Source: Rhodoferax sp. (lineage in GTDB: Bacteria; Pseudomonadota; Gammaproteobacteria; Burkholderiales; Burkholderiaceae_C). Taken from it: DNA of 64,000 nt. The notes under the pieces are model-generated. The model was not told the DNA's origin, ran no database searches, and saw nothing but the letters and a program-made list of their open reading frames with translations. Both the position numbers and the translations under genes were made by a program. Positions 9,904-18,495 of the stretch are shown here, in pieces (position 1 is the stretch's first letter; each line of letters begins with the position of its first letter). The DNA lies in assembly GCA_024236015.1 (NCBI GenBank), contig JACKLK010000009.1, positions 186,001-250,000 of the forward strand, given 5' to 3'.

Positions 9904-10653
9904 TCAGATCACTTTGGCTTCGGTCTTGAGCTTGGCAACCAGGGTGGCCACGTCGGGCACCTTCACGCCCGCTCCCCGCTTGGGCGGCTCGCTGACCTTC
10001 AGGGTCTTGATGCGCGGGCTCACGTCCACCCCCAGGTCTTCGGGCTTGACGGTCTCCAGCGGCTTCTTCTTGGCCTTCATGATGTTGGGCAGCGTCACGT
10101 AGCGCGGCTCGTTCAGGCGCAGGTCGGTGGTCACCACCGCCGGCAGCGTGATGGCCAGGGTCTCCAGGCCGCCGTCGACTTCGCGGGTGACCTTGGCTTT
10201 CTGGCCTTCGATCTCGACTTTGCTGGCGAAGGTGGCCTGGGGCAGGCCGGCCAGCGCAGCGAGCATCTGTCCGGTCTGGTTGCAGTCGTCGTCGATGGCC
10301 TGCTTGCCCAGGATCACCAGGCCGGGCTGTTCCTTGTCCACCAGCGCCTTGAGCAGCTTGGCCACGGCCAGGGGCTGCAGTTCGACCGCGGTCTCCACCA
10401 GGATGGCTCGGTCCGCTCCGATGGCCATGGCCGTGCGCAGGGTCTCCTGGCATTGCGCAACCCCGCAGGAGACGGCAATCACTTCCGTGACCACGCCCTT
10501 CTCCTTCAACCGCACGGCTTCTTCCACCGCGATCTCGTCGAACGGGTTCATGCTCATCTTGACGTTGGCGATGTCCACTCCGCTCTGGTCCGACTTGACG
10601 CGGACCTTTACGTTGTAGTCCACCACTCGTTTGACGGGTATCAAAATCTTCAT
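9904..10653 (-). CDS. etfB: Electron transfer flavoprotein beta subunit
   Basis: This is the partner of EtfA. The 249-residue protein begins MKILIPVKRVVDYNVKVRV, has the AMP-binding-region signature NPFDEIAVEEA, and carries the recognition-loop/signature region VTTDLRLNEPRYVTLPNIMKAKKKPL near residues 175-200. Its length is that of typical EtfB. It follows the CitE-like gene by 46 bases in the leftward operon. These may be a dedicated electron carrier for the local dehydrogenases; whether housekeeping copies exist elsewhere cannot be judged here. Confidence 0.95.
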   Translation of the reverse strand: MKILIPVKRVVDYNVKVRVKSDQSGVDIANVKMSMNPFDEIAVEEAVRLKEKGVVTEVIAVSCGVAQCQETLRTAMAIGADRAILVETAVELQPLAVAKLLKALVDKEQPGLVILGKQAIDDDCNQTGQMLAALAGLPQATFASKVEIEGQKAKVTREVDGGLETLAITLPAVVTTDLRLNEPRYVTLPNIMKAKKKPLETVKPEDLGVDVSPRIKTLKVSEPPKRGAGVKVPDVATLVAKLKTEAKVI

Positions 10654-10699
10654 TTCTCTTTACTTTGCGAGTTGTTGGCCAGGAACTTCCCGGACCGGA

Positions 10700-11485
10700 T
10701 CACTTTTCCTGCGCCAGAATGCTTCTGGCACGTAACACCATAGGGCGGTCTACAAGTTCTCCATCGATTGTTCCTACTCCTCCTTCGCCCACAGCCTGCA
10801 GAACGCGCTCTGCCCACGCGCGCTCCGAGGCCTTCGGTGTGAACGCCTGATGCACGAAGGAAACTTGCCGCGGATGAATGCACAGCTTGCCGCCAAAGCC
10901 TAGCCGACGCGCGGCCTCAGCATCCGCGGTGATGCGTACAGAGTCATCCACCGCGGTGGTCACACCATCCAGCGGGGCTGCCAGACCGCAGACGCGGGAA
11001 TACAGCACGATGGCGGAACGAAAGAAGAGTAGCTCGTTGCCTGTTTCGCTAATTCTCAGATCCTGCTGGAAATCGACGTGGCCAAACACAAGACGCTGCA
11101 CGCCTCGCACTCTGCCAATCGACTCGCACCGCACGAATCCAACCGCCGTCTCGATCAAGGGAAGTACAGGCAGGCCGGTTTCGCCGGCCCGCTCTACAGC
11201 CTCAGTGGACTCAGCTTTTGGGAGCAAAACTCCGGCGATGGGGGCTCCGCGCAGGCTGGTCAGGTCTTGATCAAAATACGGCGTGTCGATTGCATTGATG
11301 CGCACATAGACCCGATTGCGGGGCGTACGACAGAAATCCGCGACCAGGGACCGGGCACTCTCCTTGTCCGATGGCGCGACTGCATCCTCCAGATCGAGCA
11401 CGACACCATCAGCATCCGACGCGATGGCCTTCTGGAAGCGGTCGGGGCGATCACCCGGTACAAACAAAAGCGAACGCAAACGCAC
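10700..11485 (-). CDS. CitE-like CoA-ester lyase (HpcH/HpaI aldolase family)
   Basis: Members split or form beta-hydroxyacyl-CoA esters such as citryl-, malyl- or citramalyl-CoA in a magnesium-dependent aldol reaction. The 261-residue protein opens with RSLLFVPGDRPDRFQKA and DGVVLDLEDAVAP, has the metal-site PLIETAVG, and ends with GGKLCIHPRQV before a C-terminal lid. It starts with GTG 11485, preceded by ggaggg. It lies 11 bases after an acyl-CoA dehydrogenase gene. It could release acetyl-CoA, glyoxylate or pyruvate from a hydroxylated intermediate; the substrate is unknown. Confidence 0.88.
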   Translation of the reverse strand: MRLRSLLFVPGDRPDRFQKAIASDADGVVLDLEDAVAPSDKESARSLVADFCRTPRNRVYVRINAIDTPYFDQDLTSLRGAPIAGVLLPKAESTEAVERAGETGLPVLPLIETAVGFVRCESIGRVRGVQRLVFGHVDFQQDLRISETGNELLFFRSAIVLYSRVCGLAAPLDGVTTAVDDSVRITADAEAARRLGFGGKLCIHPRQVSFVHQAFTPKASERAWAERVLQAVGEGGVGTIDGELVDRPMVLRARSILAQEK

Positions 11486-11496
11486 ACATCCCTCCG

Positions 11497-12636
11497 TCAG
11501 CCGAGCTGCCGCAGCATCTGCTTGGCGATGGTGATCTGCTGGATTTGCGTCGTCCCTTCGTAGATCCGGAACAGGCGTGCGTCACGGTAGAGCCGCTCGG
11601 CCACGGTTCCGACCATGTAGCCCATGCCGCCATGAATCTGTACGGCTCGGTCGGCAACACGTCCGGCCATTTCCGAGGCGAACATCTTCGCGCAGCTGGC
11701 ATCAAGCTGGATATCTTCCCCGGCACTGTGCCTGCCTGCAGTCTCCCTCACTAGCGCCTTGGCTGCGGCGATCTCCGCACGGCTGTCGGCCAACAGGGCC
11801 TGAACCAGCTGGAAATCGGCAATGCGACTGCCGAACTGGCGTCGCTGAATCGCATATTGCAGTGCTTCGTGCAATGCACGTTCAGCCACTCCTACAGATG
11901 CAGCGGCGATGGTCAGCCGCCCGCGGTTGACGAGCCGCATGGCGAGCTTGAGGCCTTCACCTTCCCCTCCTAGCATTGAGCTATCAGACACGAACACATC
12001 ACTAAGAATCACATCTGCAACGTGGGAGCCCTGCTGTCCCATCTTCTTCTCGGGTGAACCGATCGAAATGCCAGGCGTATTCCTCTCCACGAGGAAGGCG
12101 GAAATGCCACTCGCGCCAGGTCGTTCGCTAGAGCGCGCTAGGACAGTGAACAACTGAGCCTCCGGCGCATTGGTGATAAAGCGCTTCACCCCATTGATCT
12201 GCCAGCCGCCTTCTACCTTGCGTGCCTGCGTGCGCAAGCTCGAGGCGTCGGATCCGCTGTCGTTCTCCGTAATAGCGAAGGCAGTGACGATTCGTCCCGC
12301 AGCGATCTCCGGCAGATACTTCTGTTTCTGCTCCGCGCTGCCGACCGCTAACAATGCACCGCTTCCAACTCCGTTGTTCGTGCCTAGCAGGTTGCGGTAC
12401 GCGACAGACGCGAAGCAAAGTCTGAACAAGACTTCGACCTCCTCGGCTGAAGTCATTCCCAGGCCCCCGTACTCCTCGGGCACGGTCATTCCGTAGAGGC
12501 CAAGGTCGCGCAGCAACCCTCGGATACGCTCCGAAACGCGGTCACTCGCTATCGTCTCTTCCTCGGCTGGCACGAGTTCTTCCCGCACGAGACGTTCGAT
12601 CGTTTCTAGAAACTCTTTGAGGATCGATGCTTCCAT
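11497..12636 (-). CDS. Acyl-CoA dehydrogenase (classical homotetramer type)
   Basis: This flavoenzyme oxidises acyl-CoA to 2-enoyl-CoA and passes electrons to ETF. The 379-residue length is typical. Family signatures include AFAITENDSGSDASSLRTQA, INGVKRFITNA, RRQFGSRIADFQLVQ, and RIYEGTTQIQQITIAKQML, in which the E of YEGT is at the usual catalytic-base position. ATG 12636 is chosen; the upstream extension overlaps the previous gene. The preceding gene's stop ends at 12638, so the two are probably coupled. Chain-length preference is not readable. Confidence 0.93.
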   Translation of the reverse strand: MEASILKEFLETIERLVREELVPAEEETIASDRVSERIRGLLRDLGLYGMTVPEEYGGLGMTSAEEVEVLFRLCFASVAYRNLLGTNNGVGSGALLAVGSAEQKQKYLPEIAAGRIVTAFAITENDSGSDASSLRTQARKVEGGWQINGVKRFITNAPEAQLFTVLARSSERPGASGISAFLVERNTPGISIGSPEKKMGQQGSHVADVILSDVFVSDSSMLGGEGEGLKLAMRLVNRGRLTIAAASVGVAERALHEALQYAIQRRQFGSRIADFQLVQALLADSRAEIAAAKALVRETAGRHSAGEDIQLDASCAKMFASEMAGRVADRAVQIHGGMGYMVGTVAERLYRDARLFRIYEGTTQIQQITIAKQMLRQLG

Positions 12637-12637
12637 T

Positions 12638-13621
12638 TCAAGTTTCCGAGCTAATTTTTGCCTTCTTGATGACTGCGCCCCAGTTCTCAAACTCTGACTT
12701 CAAGAACGCTTTCGCCTTCGCGGGATCGCTGTCAATGACCATGTCATTCCCCAGTTCCGTGAGACCCCCAACGAACGTGGTGTCCGTCATCGCTGTGCGT
12801 ATCGCCTGCGCGATCTGCTCGACGACAGCATCCGACGTCTTTGCTGGAGCCGTGAGCCACGAGCCACTTATCGCGACATAGTCCGGAATGCCCGATTCCT
12901 TTACGGTGGGAATCTCGGGCGCCGCCTGAGATCTAAGCGCACCCGTAGTGGCAAGGGTACGCAACCTGCCTGTCCGATGGTGGGTTAGATCAATGCTGAA
13001 AGTGTTGCAAAGCAAGATCGGAACCTGCCCGGAGATCACAGCTGTAGCAGCATCAGCACCACCCTTGTAAGGGATGTGGAGGAGCCCTTGCAGTCCAGCC
13101 CTGTCCTTCAGCCATTCTGCCGAGCAGTGTGCGATGCCTCCGTTGCCGCTCGAGGCGTAGGAATACTTGCCTGGCTCGGACCTGACCACCGACAGGAACT
13201 CCTGGAAAGTCCTTGCGGGAAAGCTCGGATGCACGCTGACTGCCAGTGGCTGCGTACACACAAGGTAAATGGGGATGAAGTCGGTGAGCGGGGAGTACCC
13301 CGGCTTGGCCATGGTGTGCGGGTTAATGACGAGGTTACCGCTCGTCGCCATCTGCAGCGTGTACCCGTCAGGTGCGGCGCGGGCTACCTCTGCAGTAGCG
13401 ATAGCACCTGCGGCGCCTAGCTTATTCTCGACGACGACCGGCTGGCCGAGGATGTTCGCGAGCTTCAGGCCGAGGCGGCGGGCAGCGACATCCGTCGAGC
13501 CGCCCGGCGAGAAACCGACGACAAGCCGGATCGGCCTCTGTGGGTAGGATTGCGCCGAAGCGATACCGGTCAGTGCGAGGGAAGATGCCGCGATCACATG
13601 CATACTGGTCCGTCTATCCAT
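12638..13621 (-). CDS. Tripartite tricarboxylate transporter solute-binding protein (Bug/TctC family)
   Basis: Bug proteins are periplasmic receptors, often for carboxylates, and are greatly expanded in Bordetella, Achromobacter and Cupriavidus relatives. The 327-residue protein has a signal peptide (about residues 1-23, ending SAQS), then the family start YPQRPIRLVVGFSPGGSTDVAAR, and the motif PDGYTLQMATSGNLVINPHT. No TctA/TctB membrane subunits are in the window, so it is an orphan receptor here. Its position in the operon suggests that it senses or imports the acid degraded by the cluster, which is inference. Confidence 0.93.
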   Translation of the reverse strand: MDRRTSMHVIAASSLALTGIASAQSYPQRPIRLVVGFSPGGSTDVAARRLGLKLANILGQPVVVENKLGAAGAIATAEVARAAPDGYTLQMATSGNLVINPHTMAKPGYSPLTDFIPIYLVCTQPLAVSVHPSFPARTFQEFLSVVRSEPGKYSYASSGNGGIAHCSAEWLKDRAGLQGLLHIPYKGGADAATAVISGQVPILLCNTFSIDLTHHRTGRLRTLATTGALRSQAAPEIPTVKESGIPDYVAISGSWLTAPAKTSDAVVEQIAQAIRTAMTDTTFVGGLTELGNDMVIDSDPAKAKAFLKSEFENWGAVIKKAKISSET

Positions 13622-13651
13622 GATGTTTGTCTCCTTGACGTGGGTGAAAAA

Positions 13652-14842
13652 TCAGATGGCGTTCGCGGCGCGAAGCGCCGCGATCTCTTCGGGGGGAATT
13701 CCGCAAGCGATGAGCACCTCGTCGGTGTGCTCGCCGAGACTTGGTGCACGCCTCCTCGGGAGCTCGGTCCCTTCCACCTTGTAAGGCGCGCCGATGACAC
13801 GAAAATCCGGCCGGCTCATGGTGGGGGTACTCCAGATGCTGCCGTTCTCACGAACGTAGGTACTGTCCAATGCCGCACCGATATCGTTGACAGGGGCTAC
13901 CGGTACCCGTCCTGCGAAGATCCGCAACCACTCGGCGGTGTCTTTCTCACCCAGGATCCCGTCCAGAACGGTGCAGAGCTCCTGACGGTGTTCAAAGCGA
14001 CTTGCAAAGTTCTCGAAGCGTGGATCGACTGCCAAGTCGGCACGATCGACCGCGTGGCACAGGGCCGGCCAGAACTTCTCCTTATTGCACATTACAAAGA
14101 TGTATCCATCCCGCGTGCGATACAACTGGCTCGGCGTGAGCGACGGGTGCGCAGACCGAGCGTCACGTCCTTGAACATGACCCTCGTTCAAGTACCACGC
14201 AGCCAGATAGCTCAGGTTCTGAAGCGAACAGTCGAAAAGATTCACATCTATGTCTCCACCCTGTCCGCTGGAGCGGGCCTGCACCACAGCTGAAACCAGA
14301 GCAAACGCCGAGTAGAGGCCCGTCATGAAGTCGATGACCGAAAGGCCCATACGCGACGGAGGCGTTCCGGGCTCCCCGGTCACTGACAGGTAGCCAGCTT
14401 CGGCTTGCATCAGGTAGTCATAGCCGGGCCAGGCCGCTCGCTCGCCAGTTCGGCCATAGGCGGACAGGTGAGAACACACAATCCGCTCATTCACTTGACA
14501 CAGGTGCGCATACGTAACGCCCAGCTTATCTGGCAGGTCGCCGCGGAGGTTGTTCATCACGGCGTCGGAACTTGCAGCCAGCTTGCGGAGCACCTCCCGG
14601 GCCGCAGGCTTCTTCAGATCAAGCGTCACGCTCTTCTTGTTGCGGTTCAGGCTCTGAAAAAAATGACTGTCCTGCGGACCGAGGTGGAACGGTCCCACCT
14701 TTCGTCCCATGTCGCCGCCATCTGCGGGATTCTCGATCTTGATAACTTCAGCGCCGAGATCGGCCAACTGCATGGAGCCGAAAGGTCCTGCGCCGTACTG
14801 TTCGACGGCAATGACGCGTACGCCCTGGAGCGGTAGTTTCAT
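13652..14842 (-). CDS. CaiB/BaiF-type (family III) CoA-transferase
   Basis: These enzymes move CoA between carboxylic acids and often activate the substrate of a pathway. The 396-residue protein has the N-terminal signature VRVIAVEQYGAGPFGSMQLA, DLGAEVIKIENP, and GYDYLMQAEAGYLSVTGEP, where the D of GYD is the expected acyl-carrying aspartate. It lies 10 bases after the amber-interrupted dehydrogenase in the leftward operon. It is one of three CaiB-family genes in the block and the likeliest substrate-activating one on this arm, together with the Bug receptor next to it. Confidence 0.92.
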   Translation of the reverse strand: MKLPLQGVRVIAVEQYGAGPFGSMQLADLGAEVIKIENPADGGDMGRKVGPFHLGPQDSHFFQSLNRNKKSVTLDLKKPAAREVLRKLAASSDAVMNNLRGDLPDKLGVTYAHLCQVNERIVCSHLSAYGRTGERAAWPGYDYLMQAEAGYLSVTGEPGTPPSRMGLSVIDFMTGLYSAFALVSAVVQARSSGQGGDIDVNLFDCSLQNLSYLAAWYLNEGHVQGRDARSAHPSLTPSQLYRTRDGYIFVMCNKEKFWPALCHAVDRADLAVDPRFENFASRFEHRQELCTVLDGILGEKDTAEWLRIFAGRVPVAPVNDIGAALDSTYVRENGSIWSTPTMSRPDFRVIGAPYKVEGTELPRRRAPSLGEHTDEVLIACGIPPEEIAALRAANAI

Positions 14843-14852
14843 ATCTGATCTC

Positions 14853-16016
14853 TCAAGCAGGGTAACGCTCGATCAGCTGCCGCGCGATGAGGATGCGCTG
14901 CAATTCATTCGTTCCCTCCCCGATCAGCAGTAGGGGAGCATCGCGATAGAGCCGCTCCGCATCGAACTCGCGGGAGTACCCGTATGCGCCGTGAATGCGC
15001 ACAGACTCCGTGGCGTTCTCGTACGCCGCTTCCGTGGCGAAGTACTTGGCCATGCCGGCTTCCATGTCGCACCGCTCATGGCGATCGAACTTCTCTGCCG
15101 CCGCCCGAACCAGCAGACGTGCTGCCTCTACCCGCGTTGCCATCTCGCCAAGCTTGAGCTGAATAGCCTGGTGTTCGCAGATCGGCTTGCCGAATGTCCT
15201 TCGCTGTTGGGCGTAGCGGACAGCTTGCTCCAGCGCTGCTTGGGCAACACCCACTCCGCGAGCGGCCACGTTAATGCGGCCAAGCTCCAGCCCGTTGAGG
15301 ACGTGCTTTAGGCCACGGCCCTCTTCGCCCCCAACGAGGCAGTCTGCGGGCACGTGGTAGTCCTAAAATAGTAGTTCGCAGGTGTCGATCCCCTTGTACC
15401 CCAGCTTGTCCAGCTTCCGCACCACCTTGAATCCATCGCGCTTCTCCGCGATGAACAAGCTCATACCGCGATGCCGAGGCTCCGCACGCGGATCGGTCTT
15501 CACCAGCAGCGCGATGCAGTTCCCGTGCAGACTGTTGGTGATCCAGGTCTTGCTTCCGTTGACAACGTAGTGATCTCCCTCCCGACGTGCTACCGTTCGG
15601 ATCGCCTGAAGATCCGTACCGCAATCTGGCTCGGTGAGGCCGACCCCACCCCGCAGTTCCCCGGTGGCGAAACGCGGCAGGAAGCGGCGTCGCTGCTCTT
15701 CCGTTCCGTTGTTCTGCACGGCCATCGCCATGATGAGATGCGAGTTGACGATGCCCGCTAGGCTCATCCAGACCCTCGACATGCGTTCCATCAGTCGGGC
15801 ATACGTCCGGGTCGGTAGGCCGAGCCCACCGTATTCGGCGCGAATGGTGCAGCCGAACAGTCCCATCTCTTTCATGTGCGCAACGATGTCGTGCGGATAG
15901 AAGTCTTCATGCTCCCACTCTCGAACGTGAGGCTGCACTTCACCTTCGAGGAAACGGTCGACTGCCGAGACGAACGCCTCTTCCTCACCCGGATCCAAAT
16001 TGGTTGTGTCGGTCAT
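14853..16016 (-). pseudogene. Acyl-CoA dehydrogenase interrupted by an in-frame amber codon
   Basis: The frame from ATG 16016 to the stop at 14853 encodes a normal 387-residue acyl-CoA dehydrogenase except for a TAG at 15363-15365. Upstream it reads DTCELLF; directly downstream in the same frame it continues DYHVPADCLVGGEEGRGLKH. Family members have E at this place, so a single GAG-to-TAG change explains the break. The C-terminal half keeps QRRTFGKPICEHQAIQLKLG and LIGEGTNELQRILIARQL with the catalytic E. The start overlaps the preceding stop (ATGA). Without suppression the product would be about 217 residues and probably inactive. Confidence 0.88.
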
Positions 16017-17440
16017 TGCTTGATTCCAGAGATTCGCTGCGCAAGAAGCGCAGTCAGGTTGTCGATGCAAACGCTTTCGTCCAACTGAAGAACCGCATCG
16101 CGAATGAGAGTCGCGCGGTCCTCCCCGGCGACTCGTTGCGCGGTCTCCTCGAACTTACGAAGGATGTCGGACTCGCTAAGGGGTCGTTCCGGGCTGCCAC
16201 GATTGATATCCTCGTTCACCTCTCGTACGGCTCCGTCGGTGTATTCCACCGTGACGGCGCCGGAGTAGTGGCGAGGGAAGTCAGCGTCTGGGTTGACCTC
16301 ACAGATCACGCGTTCCGCGAGGCTGAGCACATCAGGATTGCGTAGCGCGTGCTCGGCTAGTTCACCTAGTCCGAAGCGGCCTTTCAGGAGCGCAGTGGCT
16401 ACGATGTACTGCAGAGAAAACTGTGCGTCGTATGAGGTCTTGGGCCGCAACTTGACCTCGCGCGGCTCGCACACGATGTTCATGACACCGGCCGGAACGC
16501 GAACGCGCACGCGCTTCACACGACTAGCGTCCACCCCATCGTTATGAAGTTGAATCGCTGCATCGGCGCTAGCGTGCGTGAAATGGCACGCAGGAAACGG
16601 CTTGAGGGCAACATTCAGGGTTTCCCAACCCGTTCCCAGGCCCGCAAAGGCTTGTGCGACGTCGTCGGGGGCGGGTTGCGACTTTAGGTGTGTGGCGTAC
16701 AGCCCGAAGCGACCATCGTATGGTGCTTCAACACCCCGGAAACCCCTTCCGGCCAAGTAGGCGGCCGTGATACCGCTACTTGCCGCCCAACCCGGATGCA
16801 GACGCTTGGTCCATGACCCATCCTCCAGGAATTGGAATGTCCCTGACGCGAAGGACAGCACGATGCCCTGTGAGTCGGCAATCTTGGCTTCGTTCAGCCG
16901 CAGAAGCTTCGCCGCGGCCGTCGCGGCCGCGAATGCTCCAACCACCCCGGTCGGGTGAAACCCGGTCTGGTGGAAGCCGCCCTTCGCTACGCTGCCGATC
17001 CGAGCTGCTACTTCGGTTCCCAGGACAAACGCCGTGATCATGTCGCGTCCCGACAGGCCATGCTTCTCGGCCAGCGCAAGGGTGGTCGGCAGAAGGGATG
17101 CCGTGGTGTGAGTGACACTTCCCATATGGGTGTCGTCGTAATCAATGCCATGTATCAGGATTCCGTTCATCAGAGCGGCGTCCCGAAGACCTAGGCGACG
17201 GTCGCCGCCAATGACGGCGGATGCTCCGCCGCCTCCAGCGTCGACTAGCGCTTCGACGGCTGGACCTGCGAAGTCATAAGCCGCAGAAGCCAATGCAACA
17301 CCAATAGCATCCAACATCAGAAATTTTGCTCGCCTGCTGACGGGAGAGGGAATACTGTTCCAGTCCAATTCGCACGCGAAGCGCGCAATCGCTTTCGACA
17401 TCCCCAGGGTCGAGTCCGGAGCGCGGGCTTGCGCGTTCAA
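16013..17440 (-). CDS. MmgE/PrpD family protein
   Basis: The family includes 2-methylcitrate dehydratase and cis-aconitate decarboxylase. The protein has the signature HGIDYDDTHMGSVTHTTASL near residues 97-116 and GFHQTGFHPTGVVGAFAAATAA. The frame begins with TTG 17440, overlapping the upstream TGA, which gives 475 residues; an ATG at 17401 would give 462 and starts at the conserved SKAIARFAC region. The choice is uncertain. It is encoded between an SDR and an acyl-CoA dehydrogenase. A role in handling propionyl-CoA-derived or unsaturated dicarboxylic acids is possible but unproven. Confidence 0.88.
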   Translation of the reverse strand: MNAQARAPDSTLGMSKAIARFACELDWNSIPSPVSRRAKFLMLDAIGVALASAAYDFAGPAVEALVDAGGGGASAVIGGDRRLGLRDAALMNGILIHGIDYDDTHMGSVTHTTASLLPTTLALAEKHGLSGRDMITAFVLGTEVAARIGSVAKGGFHQTGFHPTGVVGAFAAATAAAKLLRLNEAKIADSQGIVLSFASGTFQFLEDGSWTKRLHPGWAASSGITAAYLAGRGFRGVEAPYDGRFGLYATHLKSQPAPDDVAQAFAGLGTGWETLNVALKPFPACHFTHASADAAIQLHNDGVDASRVKRVRVRVPAGVMNIVCEPREVKLRPKTSYDAQFSLQYIVATALLKGRFGLGELAEHALRNPDVLSLAERVICEVNPDADFPRHYSGAVTVEYTDGAVREVNEDINRGSPERPLSESDILRKFEETAQRVAGEDRATLIRDAVLQLDESVCIDNLTALLAQRISGIKQ

Positions 17441-18360
17441 AGCGGATCCCAGGTAAAGACGTCCTGAGTCCTATCGAGAGGACTGAAGGACCGACTCAGC
17501 GATGGCATGGCGTGCGTCTTCACCGTCTCCGGTGTCCAGCCGCCCTCAGCTTCGCTGCGGTGAACTGAGCGAATCGGCCGATGCTGGTTGAAGAGAAAAA
17601 TCTCGTTGGCGCGTACTGCAAAGACTTGCCCGGACACGTCTCGCGCCGCCTCGCTTGCGAGGTAAGCGGCAAGAGGTGCAATCTTCTGCGTTTCCATTCT
17701 CTTGAGCTTCTCGACCCTTTCTTTCTGGTCCGGCGTCTCGGCGGGAATGGCGCCGATCATTCGGCTGAATGCGAATGGGGCGATGCAATTGGAGCGGACG
17801 TTATAGCGCTGCATGTCCAGGGCAATCGACTTCGAGAGACCTACGATTCCCATCTTTGCTGCGGCGTAGTTGGCCTGCCCGACGTTGCCGACCAAGCCCG
17901 ATGTCGACGTGATATGTACGTAGCTGCCGCCGTTCTGCGACTTGAAGTGAGGCGCTGCCGCTCGAGAGATGAAGAATGTCCCGTTCAGATGGACATCGAT
18001 CACGGCTTTCCACTCGTCGATCGACATGTTGAAGAAAAACCGATCACGCAGGATGCCGGCGTTGTTCACTACGGCATCGATGCGGCCAAAATGGTCGAGC
18101 GCCACTTGGACGATACGATTGGCGGAGTTCCATTCAGCAACGCTATCGAAGCTCGCGACCGCCTCGCCGCCGGAGGCGCGGATCTCGCTGACGACTCCAT
18201 CGGCGGCTTGGTTGCTCGCGCCTTCTCCCGTCACCGATGTCCCGACATCGTTCACGACCACGCGCGCACCTTCCGCAGCCATCGCTCTCGCGAAGTCACG
18301 TCCGATGCCGCCACCAGCGCCCGTAACGACGACAACCTTGCCTTCCAACATGTTTCCCAC
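17437..18360 (-). CDS. Short-chain dehydrogenase, MFE-2/17beta-HSD4-like
   Basis: It probably oxidises a (3R)-3-hydroxyacyl-CoA. The 307-residue protein has the cofactor motif TGAGGGIG near residue 15, NNAG, and the catalytic Ser/Tyr-Lys set in HITSTSG and NYAAAK. The segment NDVGTSVTGEGASNQAADGV and the C-terminal tail resemble the dehydrogenase part of peroxisomal multifunctional enzyme type 2. It starts with GTG 18360 or ATG 18351. It is the first gene of the leftward operon, with a 16-bp palindrome in the shared promoter region. The substrate is inferred from family resemblance. Confidence 0.9.
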   Translation of the reverse strand: MGNMLEGKVVVVTGAGGGIGRDFARAMAAEGARVVVNDVGTSVTGEGASNQAADGVVSEIRASGGEAVASFDSVAEWNSANRIVQVALDHFGRIDAVVNNAGILRDRFFFNMSIDEWKAVIDVHLNGTFFISRAAAPHFKSQNGGSYVHITSTSGLVGNVGQANYAAAKMGIVGLSKSIALDMQRYNVRSNCIAPFAFSRMIGAIPAETPDQKERVEKLKRMETQKIAPLAAYLASEAARDVSGQVFAVRANEIFLFNQHRPIRSVHRSEAEGGWTPETVKTHAMPSLSRSFSPLDRTQDVFTWDPL

Positions 18361-18413
18361 TTCAGTCTCCTAGCGCAGTTAACAGCGCCAATCCGTGAAA
18401 GATAACCGGATTA

Positions 18414-18429
18414 ACTTGACCGGTCAAGT
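18414..18429. promoter_or_regulatory. Palindromic operator in divergent promoter region
   Basis: ACTTGACCGGTCAAGT is a perfect 16-bp palindrome midway between the leftward SDR gene (start 18360) and the rightward gene (start 18496). It is well placed to control both operons. A related CCGG-centred site occurs at 35156-35175 beside the GntR gene. Confidence 0.65.
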
Positions 18430-18495
18430 GGGTACGGATAACATCGTGTCCGGTAGCGCGGCAGACGCCAGAGCCGCTTTTCAAAGGAACGCCTC

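Noticed and set aside
15363..15365. Amber codon read as pyrrolysine or programmed read-through
   Set aside because: Family members have glutamate at this position, no pyrrolysine genes are visible, and the organism type does not use pyrrolysine. A nonsense mutation is simpler.
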